From Prauserella_A oleivorans (lineage in GTDB: Bacteria; Actinomycetota; Actinomycetes; Mycobacteriales; Pseudonocardiaceae), in contig NZ_JBHUNT010000001.1 in the NCBI RefSeq assembly GCF_042685745.1, positions 2,108,001 through 2,172,000 of the forward strand: 64,000 nt of DNA. The letters run 5' to 3'. Below the pieces are notes generated by a model. That model was not told the origin of the DNA. It worked only from the letters and a program-made list of their open reading frames with translations, and ran no database searches. The translations under genes and the position numbers were made by a program. Of this stretch, positions 33,987-42,123 are shown piece by piece; position 1 is the stretch's first letter; each line of letters opens with the position of its first letter.

Positions 33987-34721
33987 TCAGGACGGCTCGG
34001 CGACGACGACCCGGTTCTCCGCGTAGCCGGTGTTTCCGCCGAGCCAGCGGCCGCCGCACGTGACCAGCACGATCCGGTGCCTGCCGCTCTGGGCGAACAG
34101 CTCGCTCGCCCGGGCGGGAAGTGCGTCCTTGTGCAAGGTGATGATCTGGGCGACCCGGTAGGTCCACACCTTGCCGCCGGCATCGGACACGGTCACCCGT
34201 TCGCCGACGCGCACGTCCCACAACTCCGCGAACGGCCCCGTCCGGCCCTTCCAGTTGACGTGCCCGGCGAACACGCTCGCCCCGCTCGGTGCGCCCAGCC
34301 CGGCGCCCCACCATGTGGCCTCGCTGAGATCGTCGGGAACGGGCAGCACCGCGCCCGGGCCCAGCTGCTTGCGCACGAGCGTCGCGGTGCCACCGTCCGG
34401 AAGCCGGATCGTGCCGGGCCGCTGCCCGCTCGGCGCTGTACGCACGGCCGGCGCCGGAGCTTCTGCCGGGGCGGGAGCCGGTGCGGGTGGGCCGGCCGCC
34501 GGCGCCGGGGGAGCGGGCGCCGGCGGACCGGGCGGTGGGGTGGTAGCCGGTGGTGGTTTCGCCGTCACCTGCCGCGTGGCGGCGGGCGGCTCCGGCTGGG
34601 CGTGGCCCGCCACCGCGACGGTCGGCGGCACCAGCACGGCGGCGGCCACCGCCACCTCCACGACGAGCACGCTGCCCACGCCGAGCAGGTACGCCGTGAT
34701 GCGGTCGCGCCTGCCCGCCAT
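33987..34721 (-). CDS. Class F sortase
   Basis: The 244-residue protein has an N-terminal membrane anchor (about 10-38), a Pro/Ala-rich linker (about 42-100) and a sortase domain with His154 (FAGHVNWKG), Cys222 (VLVTCGG) and Arg237 (YAENRVVV), the complete catalytic triad. Sortases cut a sorting motif and join the protein to the wall or another substrate. It starts one base after the stop of the surface protein gene, so the two are translationally coupled and that protein is the obvious candidate substrate or partner. Confidence 0.92.
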   Translation of the reverse strand: MAGRRDRITAYLLGVGSVLVVEVAVAAAVLVPPTVAVAGHAQPEPPAATRQVTAKPPPATTPPPGPPAPAPPAPAAGPPAPAPAPAEAPAPAVRTAPSGQRPGTIRLPDGGTATLVRKQLGPGAVLPVPDDLSEATWWGAGLGAPSGASVFAGHVNWKGRTGPFAELWDVRVGERVTVSDAGGKVWTYRVAQIITLHKDALPARASELFAQSGRHRIVLVTCGGRWLGGNTGYAENRVVVAEPS

Positions 34722-34722
34722 G

Positions 34723-36141
34723 TCAGCGCTCGGAGACGTGGCGCCGCGCGGCCAGGCCGACCAGCGCGGAGACGATCAGCGCGAGCACACCGAACCCGGC
34801 GAGGGCGCCGACCGGCGTGGACGTGGTGGTGGCGCTCTGCGCGACCGGTGCCGGCGGCCTGCCGGCCGGGATCACGCGTGGCACCTGGTCGGCGACGTTG
34901 GCGACCGTCAGCACCAGCGTCTCGCCGGGCCGCACCGTGCCACACGCCGACGGCGGGTTCCGCGGATCGAACGCCTCCGCGTAGCCGTTGGGCGGGCTGA
35001 CCTCGACCACGCAGACCTCCTGCGGCGCCCGCAGGTTCTCGACGGTCACCGTGCCGTCCTCGCCCTCGGTGATGACCACGGCGGGCTTGCCGTCCGCGCC
35101 GACGAGCGGCTCGTCGTCGGCAGCGAGCGCCGGCGAGCTCTTGTCCGGACCGGTCAGGCGCAGCGGAACACCGGCGATGCCCGCGCCGTCGGCCGCGTCG
35201 ACCTTGGCCACGCGCACCACACCGGGAGCGTTGCCGGCCGTGCCGGTCGCCTCGGCGACGAGTTCCTGTTCACCACCGGTCGACACCACGCGCTGGGTGT
35301 CGGCGGTGACCGGATCCTGGACGTACGGGCGGTCGGCCGGTGCGGACAGCCGCGCGGTGACCCCGGGCGTCTCGCCGGTCGGGGTGACGGCGATGGTCGC
35401 CCTCCCGTCCTCGCCGGTGGTCACGGTGGTCTCGGCGCCGAGCTCGGCGTCTGCCGTGGTGATGGTGACGGGCACGTCGGGCACGCCCTGGCCCGCGGCG
35501 TTGGTGACGGTCACGGTCCACTCACCCGGCTCGCCGATGGTCTGTTCCTCCTCGGGAGCCGTGACGGTGGCCGTCCACGGGCCGCGGTTGGCCTCCGCGT
35601 CGGCCCGCAACCGCTCCACGGCCTGCCGCGCGCCCGCGGGCAGCTTGCGGTACTGCAGGTCGACGTCGTAGGCGATCTGGTCGAACGGCTTGGCCGGGTC
35701 GAGATCGGCAGGCGTGCGCGGGGCCGCCGTCCAGGAGTGCAGCAGGTGCGCCAGCGCCGCCGCCTCGTCCGGGTTCGTCGTGTCGCCGTACCGCAGCAGG
35801 AGGTAGGAGATGTTCGCGGCGACGTCCGCGGGCAGCGGGGTACCCCACTTGGTGAGCAGGTCGTCGCCGGGGCGGTACTCCTCGCCGGTGTCCGGTGCCT
35901 TCAGCGCGAACGAGACGCAGAACACCTGCCTGCCACCGACGAGATAGGAGCCCACCCAGTCGTAGGCGCGCTCGCGGTCACCCCACGACTGGCCGGGCGT
36001 CGTGCGATGCCCGATGCCCTCCTGTACCGCTGCCGATGCACTCGGCGTGACGACCACCAGTGACAACGCGGCCAGCATGCACGTGATCAGCAACCGCAGA
36101 GCCATGCCTGTGCGTGCCGTTCGCACCACGTGAACCCCCAT
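34723..36141 (-). CDS. Secreted surface protein with thioester-like and Ig/Cna-B-like domains
   Basis: The 472-residue protein has a signal peptide (ending near ASAA), a domain with VGGRQVFCVSFALKAPDTGEEY and AAALAHLLHSWT that resembles Cys-Gln thioester domains although the Gln motif is not clear, an Ig-like domain (GEWTVTVTNAAGQGVPDVPVTITT) and a Cna-B/SpaA-like domain (VVRVAKVDAADGAGIAGVPLRL to VCVVEVSPPNGYAEAF). It ends with a transmembrane helix (GALAGFGVLALIVSALVGLAARRH) and basic tail. No LPxTG-like motif precedes the helix. The start is uncertain: ATG 36141, GTG 36129 or ATG 36105 are possible. Confidence 0.75.
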   Translation of the reverse strand: MGVHVVRTARTGMALRLLITCMLAALSLVVVTPSASAAVQEGIGHRTTPGQSWGDRERAYDWVGSYLVGGRQVFCVSFALKAPDTGEEYRPGDDLLTKWGTPLPADVAANISYLLLRYGDTTNPDEAAALAHLLHSWTAAPRTPADLDPAKPFDQIAYDVDLQYRKLPAGARQAVERLRADAEANRGPWTATVTAPEEEQTIGEPGEWTVTVTNAAGQGVPDVPVTITTADAELGAETTVTTGEDGRATIAVTPTGETPGVTARLSAPADRPYVQDPVTADTQRVVSTGGEQELVAEATGTAGNAPGVVRVAKVDAADGAGIAGVPLRLTGPDKSSPALAADDEPLVGADGKPAVVITEGEDGTVTVENLRAPQEVCVVEVSPPNGYAEAFDPRNPPSACGTVRPGETLVLTVANVADQVPRVIPAGRPPAPVAQSATTTSTPVGALAGFGVLALIVSALVGLAARRHVSER

Positions 36142-36312
36142 TGAGCGATGCTGAGCGATGGACCCCCGACACGCGTACGGTGATGTCCTCGATACGCCAG
36201 GTGAGCATCTCGTGCGCGGGATCACGCGGCAATCGGCCACCCAGGTGGAAATCGATCATCGAATTCGTGACCGGACTTTCACTCCTCCTGAGCCACCGGC
36301 CGAGTCGATGTG

Positions 36313-36330
36313 AGTAAAGTCAGCTTTACT
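36313..36330. promoter_or_regulatory. Dyad AGTAAAG-N4-CTTTACT, candidate operator
   Basis: A perfect 7-bp inverted repeat with a TCAG spacer lies 73 bp upstream of the Bax-inhibitor-1 family start, in the 261-bp region shared with the divergent surface protein gene. It is A/T-rich against a GC-rich background, as expected for a regulator site. Confidence 0.55.
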
Positions 36331-36402
36331 GACCTACGGGAACCGGCCGGCATCAGCGGTCGTTGTACCCAATGCAAGTGCCAGTAGATCCAGGAGGATC
36401 AG

Positions 36403-37221
36403 GTGCGAACCTCAAGCAACCCCGCGTTCCGTAACCTGCCGAGGGGCGCCACGGCTTACGGACCGTACGCCGGCTTCAACCAGCCGCAGGGTGGCGTACC
36501 GGGCTACGGCGCGCCGCAGGCGCCCGCAGGTGCCGGCGACCGCCCGATGACCGTCGACGACGTCGTGATGAAGACCGGCGCCAGCCTCGGCGTGACCCTG
36601 CTCGTCGGTGTCATCACCGCGATCTGGGCGCGGTCGCAGGTGCTCGCCGGCTCGACCGGCGCCATCACCGGCGCCATGATCGCCGGCATGCTGGTGGGCC
36701 TCGTCCTGGCCCTGATCATCAGCTTCAAGCAGATGGCCAGCGGCCCGATGACGCTCGCCTACTCGGCCGCCGAAGGTGTGTTCCTCGGTGCGATCACCGG
36801 CGTCTTCGAGATGCTCTACCCGGGTATCGCGCTGCAGGCCGTGCTCGGCACCGCGGCCGTGTTCGTCACGATGCTCGTGGTCTACAAGACCGGCGCCGTG
36901 AAGGTGACGCCGAAGCTCACCAAGTGGATCATCGGCGCGCTCGGCGGCGTGCTCGTGCTCATGCTCGCCAACCTGGTGCTCGGCCTGTTCGGCGTGAACA
37001 TGGGGCTGCGGGACGGCGGCGCGCTCGCCATCATCTTCAGCCTCGTCTGTATCGGCATCGCCGCGTTCAGCTTCCTGCTCGACTTCGACATGGCCGACCG
37101 CGCCATCCGCGAGGGCGTGCCCGCGAAGTTCGCGTGGTACGTGGCCTTCGGCCTGATGGTGACGCTGGTGTGGCTGTACCTGGAGATCCTGCGCCTGCTG
37201 TCGTACCTGCAGAACGACTAG
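36403..37221 (+). CDS. Bax inhibitor-1/YccA family membrane protein
   Basis: The 272-residue protein has a Gly/Pro/Gln-rich cytoplasmic N-terminus (about residues 1-50) and seven predicted transmembrane helices (TLLVGVITAIWARS, MIAGMLVGLVLALIISF, GVFLGAITGVFEMLY, VFVTMLVVYKTG, WIIGALGGVLVLMLANLVLGLFG, LAIIFSLVCIGIAAFSFLLDFDMADRAI, YVAFGLMVTLVWLYLEILRLL). The Asp-rich C-terminal FDMADR fits the pH-sensing calcium-leak channels of this fold. Bacterial function is unsettled. GTG start with an AGGAGGATC ribosome binding site; a textbook terminator follows. Confidence 0.92.
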   Translation: MRTSSNPAFRNLPRGATAYGPYAGFNQPQGGVPGYGAPQAPAGAGDRPMTVDDVVMKTGASLGVTLLVGVITAIWARSQVLAGSTGAITGAMIAGMLVGLVLALIISFKQMASGPMTLAYSAAEGVFLGAITGVFEMLYPGIALQAVLGTAAVFVTMLVVYKTGAVKVTPKLTKWIIGALGGVLVLMLANLVLGLFGVNMGLRDGGALAIIFSLVCIGIAAFSFLLDFDMADRAIREGVPAKFAWYVAFGLMVTLVWLYLEILRLLSYLQND

Positions 37222-37244
37222 GACGACTTCCACTCCTGGACGAC

Positions 37245-37277
37245 AAGGCGCCCGGCCGTCCTCGGCCGGGCGCCTTT
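37245..37277 (+). terminator. Rho-independent terminator after the BI-1 family gene
   Basis: AAGGCGCCCGGCC (37245-37257) pairs perfectly with GGCCGGGCGCCTT (37264-37276) around a 6-nt loop; TTT follows. It is the strongest terminator in the window and can also serve the convergent thiolase gene. Confidence 0.92.
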
Positions 37278-37301
37278 CGTTCGGTGGTCGTGCAGCGTCG
37301 A

Positions 37302-38522
37302 TCAGCTCAGGCGCTCGATGACCATCGCCATGCCCTGCCCGCCGCCGACGCACATCGTCTCCAGCCCGAACTGCTTGTCGTGGTGCTGCAGCGAGTTGAT
37401 GAGCGTGGACGTGATGCGGGCACCGGTCATGCCGAACGGGTGGCCCACCGCGATCGCGCCGCCGTTGACGTTCAGCTTGTCGATGTCGATGCCGAGGTCC
37501 CGGTAGGACGGGATGACCTGCGCGGCGAACGCCTCGTTGATCTCCACGAGGTCGATGTCGCCGATCGACATGCCGGCGCGCGCCAGCGCCTGCTTCGACG
37601 CCTCCACCGGGCCGTACCCCATGATCTCCGGCGACAGCGCGGACACGCCCGTGGACACGATGCGCGCCAGCGGCGTGATGCCGAGCTCGCGGGCCTTCGT
37701 GTCGCTCATGACCACCAGCGCCGCCGCACCGTCGTTGAGCGGGCAGCAGTTGCCCGCCGTGACGCGCCCGTCCGGGCGGAACACCGGCTTGAGCCCGGCC
37801 ACGCCCTCCATCGTGACGCCGGCGCGCGGGCCGTCGTCCTTGGTGACGACGGTGCCGTCGGGCAGCGTGACGGGGGTGATGTCCTTGGCCCAGAAGCCGT
37901 CCGCGATGGCCTTCTCGGCGAGGTTCTGCGACCGCACGCCGAATTCGTCCATCTCCTCGCGCGAGATGTTCTTCAGCCGGGCGAGATTCTCGGCCGTCTG
38001 GCCCATCGCGATGTAGACGTCGGGCAGCTCGCCGCTCTCGCGCGGATCGGTCCACGTGTCCGAGCCGTGCTCGGCGACCTTCGCGGTACGCGCCTCGGCG
38101 TCGGCGAAGAGCGGATTGTGGGTGTCGGGCCACGAGTCCGCGCTGCCCTTGGCGAAGCGCGACACGGTCTCCACGCCGGCGGAGATGAACACGTCACCCT
38201 CGCCCGCCTTGATGGCGTGCATGGCCATGCGGGTGGTCTGCAGGCTCGACGAGCAGTACCGGGTGATGGTGCAGCCGGGCAGGTGGTCGTAGCCGAGCTG
38301 CACGGCGACCACGCGGCCCATGTTGAAGCCGGACTCCCCGCCCGGCAGCCCGCAGCCGAGCATCAGGTCGTCGATGTCGGCGGGATCGAGCTGCGGGACC
38401 TTGTCCAGCGCGGCCCGCACCATCTGGACCGTCAAGTCGTCGGGCCGCATGTCCACCAGCGATCCCTTGCCCGCCCTGCCGATGGGCGAGCGTGCGGTGG
38501 AGACGATCACGGCTTCGGGCAT
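37302..38522 (-). CDS. Acetyl-CoA acetyltransferase (thiolase)
   Basis: The 406-residue thiolase has the nucleophile Cys90 in ITRYCSSSLQTTRMA, the EINEAFAAQ motif, the NVNGGAIAVGHPFGMTGAR His motif and the C-terminal catalytic Cys in METMCVGGGQGMAM. It condenses or cleaves acyl-CoA units in beta-oxidation or acetoacetyl-CoA formation. Its position upstream of the cbs region matches fadA3 (Rv1074c) of M. tuberculosis. Monocistronic, convergent with the BI-1 gene. Confidence 0.95.
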   Translation of the reverse strand: MPEAVIVSTARSPIGRAGKGSLVDMRPDDLTVQMVRAALDKVPQLDPADIDDLMLGCGLPGGESGFNMGRVVAVQLGYDHLPGCTITRYCSSSLQTTRMAMHAIKAGEGDVFISAGVETVSRFAKGSADSWPDTHNPLFADAEARTAKVAEHGSDTWTDPRESGELPDVYIAMGQTAENLARLKNISREEMDEFGVRSQNLAEKAIADGFWAKDITPVTLPDGTVVTKDDGPRAGVTMEGVAGLKPVFRPDGRVTAGNCCPLNDGAAALVVMSDTKARELGITPLARIVSTGVSALSPEIMGYGPVEASKQALARAGMSIGDIDLVEINEAFAAQVIPSYRDLGIDIDKLNVNGGAIAVGHPFGMTGARITSTLINSLQHHDKQFGLETMCVGGGQGMAMVIERLS

Positions 38523-38572
38523 GGTGGAGACTCCTTCGGTTCCTAAGCAGGTGCTCAGGCCTCATCCTGCAC

Positions 38573-38618
38573 CGTGGCGGCGGCGAGGGCCACCACTGCC
38601 GCCACCGCCGCCGCCACG
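38573..38618 (-). terminator. Hairpin downstream of the 5'-nucleotidase family gene
   Basis: CGTGGCGGCGGCG (38573-38585) and CGCCGCCGCCACG (38606-38618) are a perfect 13-bp inverted repeat eight bases past the stop of the minus-strand gene at 38627. Confidence 0.7.
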
Positions 38619-38626
38619 CTGCTCCG

Positions 38627-40471
38627 CTACCGCGCGACGATCCGGCCGTTGCCGCCCACCGGGTACTGCGCCGCGGTGACCGACCCGCCGAGCTCGTCGG
38701 TCAGGTAGTCCTGCAGCGCCTGCTGGTAGGTGGTGCCGACGGGGGTGAACGGCAGGCCGCCGAACGGGTAGCCGTCGCCGCCGCGCGCCGAGAAGTCGTT
38801 CGTGGCGACCGACACCGGCGGCCCGTCCACCACCTGACCGTCGCGCACGATCACCGTGCCGTCCTCCAGCACCACGTCCCGCACCCGGTCGCCGGGAGTG
38901 ACGATGGTGCTGGTGCCCTCGTCGACGACCTGGGCGGTGCGGCTGACGTCGTAGGTGAACGACACCCCGGAGACCTGCATGAACGCCCCCGACGCCCCGG
39001 GTGACGCGGCGACGCCCCGCTCGAGCAGCTGACGGAACGTCTCGCGGGGCACGTCCGGCACCACGGCGACGAAGTTGGAGAACGGCGCGATCTCGTAGGT
39101 GTTCAGCGCGGTGATGTCGCCCGCGGGCAGCGTCGAGTCGTTGCGGATGCCGCCGCCGTTCTGGATCCCCACCTGCGGCGGGGTCACACCGTACTCGGCC
39201 GCGCGCTGCCGGCCTGCCCACCGGAGGCTGTCGGCGACCAGGTTGCCCAGGTTGGTCTCGCGCGAGCGCACGTCGTTGCGCACGCCGTTGAGCGGCACCT
39301 CGCTCGACGCCACGACCGTCTCGGCCAGCGTCTCCAAGTGCTCGGCGACCGGTTTCTCCACCTCGGCGCGCACCTCCGGGTCGCCGTGCACCGCGTCCGG
39401 CCCGACGCCGGACACCCGCACCGGCCCGGTCTGCTTCTCGTCGACGCCGATCACGTTGCCGTGCCGGTCGAAGTTGAGCACGAGCCTGCCGATGTACTTG
39501 TAGTCGCCCGTGGTGGTGACCACCGGCACCTGCCTGCCCGTCCTGTCCTCGGCGTACAGGGGGAACCCGCGTTCGGCGACGTCGCCGGGGATGAGCCGGT
39601 CCTGCGGCCCGGCGAGGATCTCGCCGCCGCCCGCGCCCACGACCGCGTCCACGCCCTCCAGCTGCGGCACGAGCGCGAGTTCGTTGTCGATGTCCTGCAG
39701 GTGGCTGACCAGGATGACCTTGTCGATCCCGCGCCGGGCGAAGTCGCGGGCGAGGCCGTTGGTGATGCCGGCCAGCTCCCCGTCCACGGTCACGTTCCGC
39801 GGGCTGGACAGCGCGGGAAGCTCGGGCGTGGTCAGCCCGATCAGGCCGATGCGCCCGCCAATCGAGCGCAGCACCGTGCTCCGGATGATCGTGCCGTCCT
39901 CGGCGTGGGCCTCGAGCTTGGGCTCGCCGGACACGTCGAGGTTGGCGCTGACGAAGTCGAGGGAGCCGTCGAACTCGGTGATGAAGTCGGCGAAGACCTC
40001 CGGGCCGAAGTCGAATTCGTGGTTGCCGATGGCGCTGGCGTCGTAACCGATCCGGTCCACCGCGACGGCGTCGTAGAACGGCGCACCGGGTTCGAGGCTG
40101 GCGGAGAACTCCGGCCCGGCGAGGAAGTTGTCGCCGCCGGAGAGGGTGATCTCGCCGCGCCACGGTGACTGTCCCGGCTTCGGTCTGCCCGTGGTGGCGT
40201 CCTTGCGCAGCGTGTCCATCAGCGTCGCGACGCGGGAGGGGCTGCCGTACGGGTTGGCCCCGCCGTCGACGATCGGCCCTTCGTCGGTGCCGTCACCGGC
40301 GACCCCGAGCAGTGCCGACTCCATGTCGTTGGTGAACAGCACGCTCAGCGTGAACGTCGGGACGTGCCCGCGGTCGGCGGTGGCAGGCAGTGCGCCCGCG
40401 GTGGCGAGCAGGGTGCCTGCGAGCGCGGTGGTGACCGCCGCCCGCAGGGGTCGTCTCGGCAGGGCTCTCAC
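38627..40471 (-). CDS. Secreted bifunctional metallophosphatase/5'-nucleotidase family protein
   Basis: The 614-residue protein has a signal peptide (residues 1-32), a calcineurin-like metallophosphatase domain (about 42-330: SVLFTNDMES, LSGGDNFLAGPEFS, IGNHEFDFGPEVF, ILVSHLQDIDNE) and a 5'-nucleotidase C-terminal domain (about 370-600: NDVRSRETNLGNLVADSLRW, VGIQNGGGIRND, SVATNDFSARGGDGYPF). It would release phosphate from extracellular nucleotides. The usual NDxH is NDME (Asp49, Glu51) and the usual GGHSH is GAGGGE, so two metal-ligand His are missing; this may be a subfamily trait. Confidence 0.88.
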   Translation of the reverse strand: MRALPRRPLRAAVTTALAGTLLATAGALPATADRGHVPTFTLSVLFTNDMESALLGVAGDGTDEGPIVDGGANPYGSPSRVATLMDTLRKDATTGRPKPGQSPWRGEITLSGGDNFLAGPEFSASLEPGAPFYDAVAVDRIGYDASAIGNHEFDFGPEVFADFITEFDGSLDFVSANLDVSGEPKLEAHAEDGTIIRSTVLRSIGGRIGLIGLTTPELPALSSPRNVTVDGELAGITNGLARDFARRGIDKVILVSHLQDIDNELALVPQLEGVDAVVGAGGGEILAGPQDRLIPGDVAERGFPLYAEDRTGRQVPVVTTTGDYKYIGRLVLNFDRHGNVIGVDEKQTGPVRVSGVGPDAVHGDPEVRAEVEKPVAEHLETLAETVVASSEVPLNGVRNDVRSRETNLGNLVADSLRWAGRQRAAEYGVTPPQVGIQNGGGIRNDSTLPAGDITALNTYEIAPFSNFVAVVPDVPRETFRQLLERGVAASPGASGAFMQVSGVSFTYDVSRTAQVVDEGTSTIVTPGDRVRDVVLEDGTVIVRDGQVVDGPPVSVATNDFSARGGDGYPFGGLPFTPVGTTYQQALQDYLTDELGGSVTAAQYPVGGNGRIVAR

Positions 40472-40594
40472 GGATGTGACTCCTCGTATTCACTCGGACG
40501 TGGAAACAGCGAGAGCTAATCACAGCGGTCCTATTCGGACAATGAGTTCCCTGCGGACGATGTGCGGCGTGTCCTGACTGTTTACGCTGTGGAC

Positions 40595-41965
40595 ATGGAT
40601 TACGCCGAACACGTCATCGACCTCGTGGGCGACACCCCGCTGGTCAAGCTCAACTCCGTGACCGACGGGGTGAGCCCGCTCGTCCTGGCCAAGGTCGAGT
40701 ACATGAACCCGGGCGGGAGCGTGAAAGACCGCATCGCCCTGCGCATGGTCGAGGCCGCCGAAGCGTCCGGCGAGCTCAGGCCCGGGGGCACGATCGTCGA
40801 GCCGACCTCGGGCAACACCGGTGTCGGGCTCGCCATGGTCGCGCAGCGCAAGGGGTACCGGTGCGTGTTCGTGTGCCCGGACAAGGTGAGCGAGGACAAG
40901 CGCAACGTCCTCAAGGCCTACGGTGCCGAGGTCGTCGTCTGCCCGACGGCCGTGCCGCCGGAGCACCCCGAGTCCTACTACAGCGTCTCCGACCGCCTCG
41001 TCGGCGAGATCGACGGCGCCTGGAAGCCCAACCAGTACGCCAACAAGGAGAACCCGCAGAGCCACTACCTCACCACGGGCCCCGAGATCTGGCGGCAGAC
41101 CGAGGGCAAGGTGACGCACTTCGTGGCGGGTGTGGGCACCGGCGGGACGATCTCGGGCACCGGGCGTTACCTCAAGGAGGTTTCGGACGGCAAGGTCCGC
41201 GTGATCGGCGCCGACCCGGAGGGCTCGGTGTACTCGGGCGGTACGGGACGGCCCTACCTCGTCGAGGGCGTCGGCGAGGACTTCTGGCCGGAGACCTACG
41301 ACCGCGGGATCGCCGACGAGATCATCGCGGTCTCCGACGCCGACTCCTTCCACACCACCCGGCGGCTCGCGGCCGAGGAGGGTCTGCTGGTCGGCGGCTC
41401 GTGCGGGATGGCGGTCGCCGCGGCGGTCCGCCTGGCGCAGCGGTGCGGCCCGGAGGACGTGATCGTCGTCCTGCTGCCCGACGGCGGGCGCGGCTACCTC
41501 GGCAAGGTGTTCAACGACTCATGGATGGCCTCCTACGGCTTCCTGCCGCCCGACTCGTCCGAGGCCACTGTCGGCGACGTGCTGCGGCGCAAGGACGGCA
41601 CCATGCCCGCGCTGGTGCACTCGCACCCGAACGAGACGGTCGCGGAGGCGGTGGCGATCCTGCGGGAGTTCGGAGTCAGCCAGATGCCGGTCGTGAGCGC
41701 CGAGCCGCCGGTGATGGCGGCCGAGGTGGTGGGCGCGGTCAACGAGCGGGACCTGCTCGAGGCACTGTTCACCGGCAAGGCGGCCCTCGCCGACCGGCTG
41801 CAGAGCCACATGTCGCCCCCGCTGCCCACGATCGGTGCCGGGGAGCAGGTCGGCGCGGCGATGAAGGCGCTGACCTCGGCCGATGGTGCGCTCGTGCTGG
41901 AGGGTGGCAAGCCGGCCGGGGTCGTCACCCGGCAGGACCTGCTCGCATTCCTCTCCGGCCACTGA
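40595..41965 (+). CDS. cbs: Cystathionine beta-synthase with CBS domain pair
   Basis: The 456-residue PLP enzyme starts with VIDLVGDTPLVKLNSV and has the PLP Lys44 in NPGGSVKDRIALRM, the phosphate loop EPTSGNTGVGLAMVA and GVGTGGTISGTGRYLKE. Residues about 335-456 form two CBS motifs (VSQMPVVSAEPP, VNERDLLEAL, GAALVLEGGKPAGVVTRQDLLAFL-like). It condenses homocysteine with serine (or O-acetylserine) to cystathionine. Same order as Rv1077 (cbs)-Rv1078 (pra)-Rv1079 (metB). ATG 40595 is chosen over an upstream in-frame start because the family begins here. Confidence 0.95.
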   Translation: MDYAEHVIDLVGDTPLVKLNSVTDGVSPLVLAKVEYMNPGGSVKDRIALRMVEAAEASGELRPGGTIVEPTSGNTGVGLAMVAQRKGYRCVFVCPDKVSEDKRNVLKAYGAEVVVCPTAVPPEHPESYYSVSDRLVGEIDGAWKPNQYANKENPQSHYLTTGPEIWRQTEGKVTHFVAGVGTGGTISGTGRYLKEVSDGKVRVIGADPEGSVYSGGTGRPYLVEGVGEDFWPETYDRGIADEIIAVSDADSFHTTRRLAAEEGLLVGGSCGMAVAAAVRLAQRCGPEDVIVVLLPDGGRGYLGKVFNDSWMASYGFLPPDSSEATVGDVLRRKDGTMPALVHSHPNETVAEAVAILREFGVSQMPVVSAEPPVMAAEVVGAVNERDLLEALFTGKAALADRLQSHMSPPLPTIGAGEQVGAAMKALTSADGALVLEGGKPAGVVTRQDLLAFLSGH

Positions 41966-42123
41966 CGAAAGGGGCCCCGAGTGACGCCGACGGAACCGGA
42001 AAAGGGCCGACATCACTCATCGCTGTGACTGTTCGGGGCGTTAACAACCATAACGGGACTTATCCGCTAGCGTGTGCGCGAGCGAAATCACCAAGGTCCT
42101 CGTCAAGGGGGTTCAAGTCCCAC

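Noticed and set aside
31953..35000. 1015-codon plus-strand open frame opposite the SDR, sortase and surface protein genes
   Set aside because: An antisense shadow: the opposite strand has complete catalytic motifs for three known families, and this frame has none.
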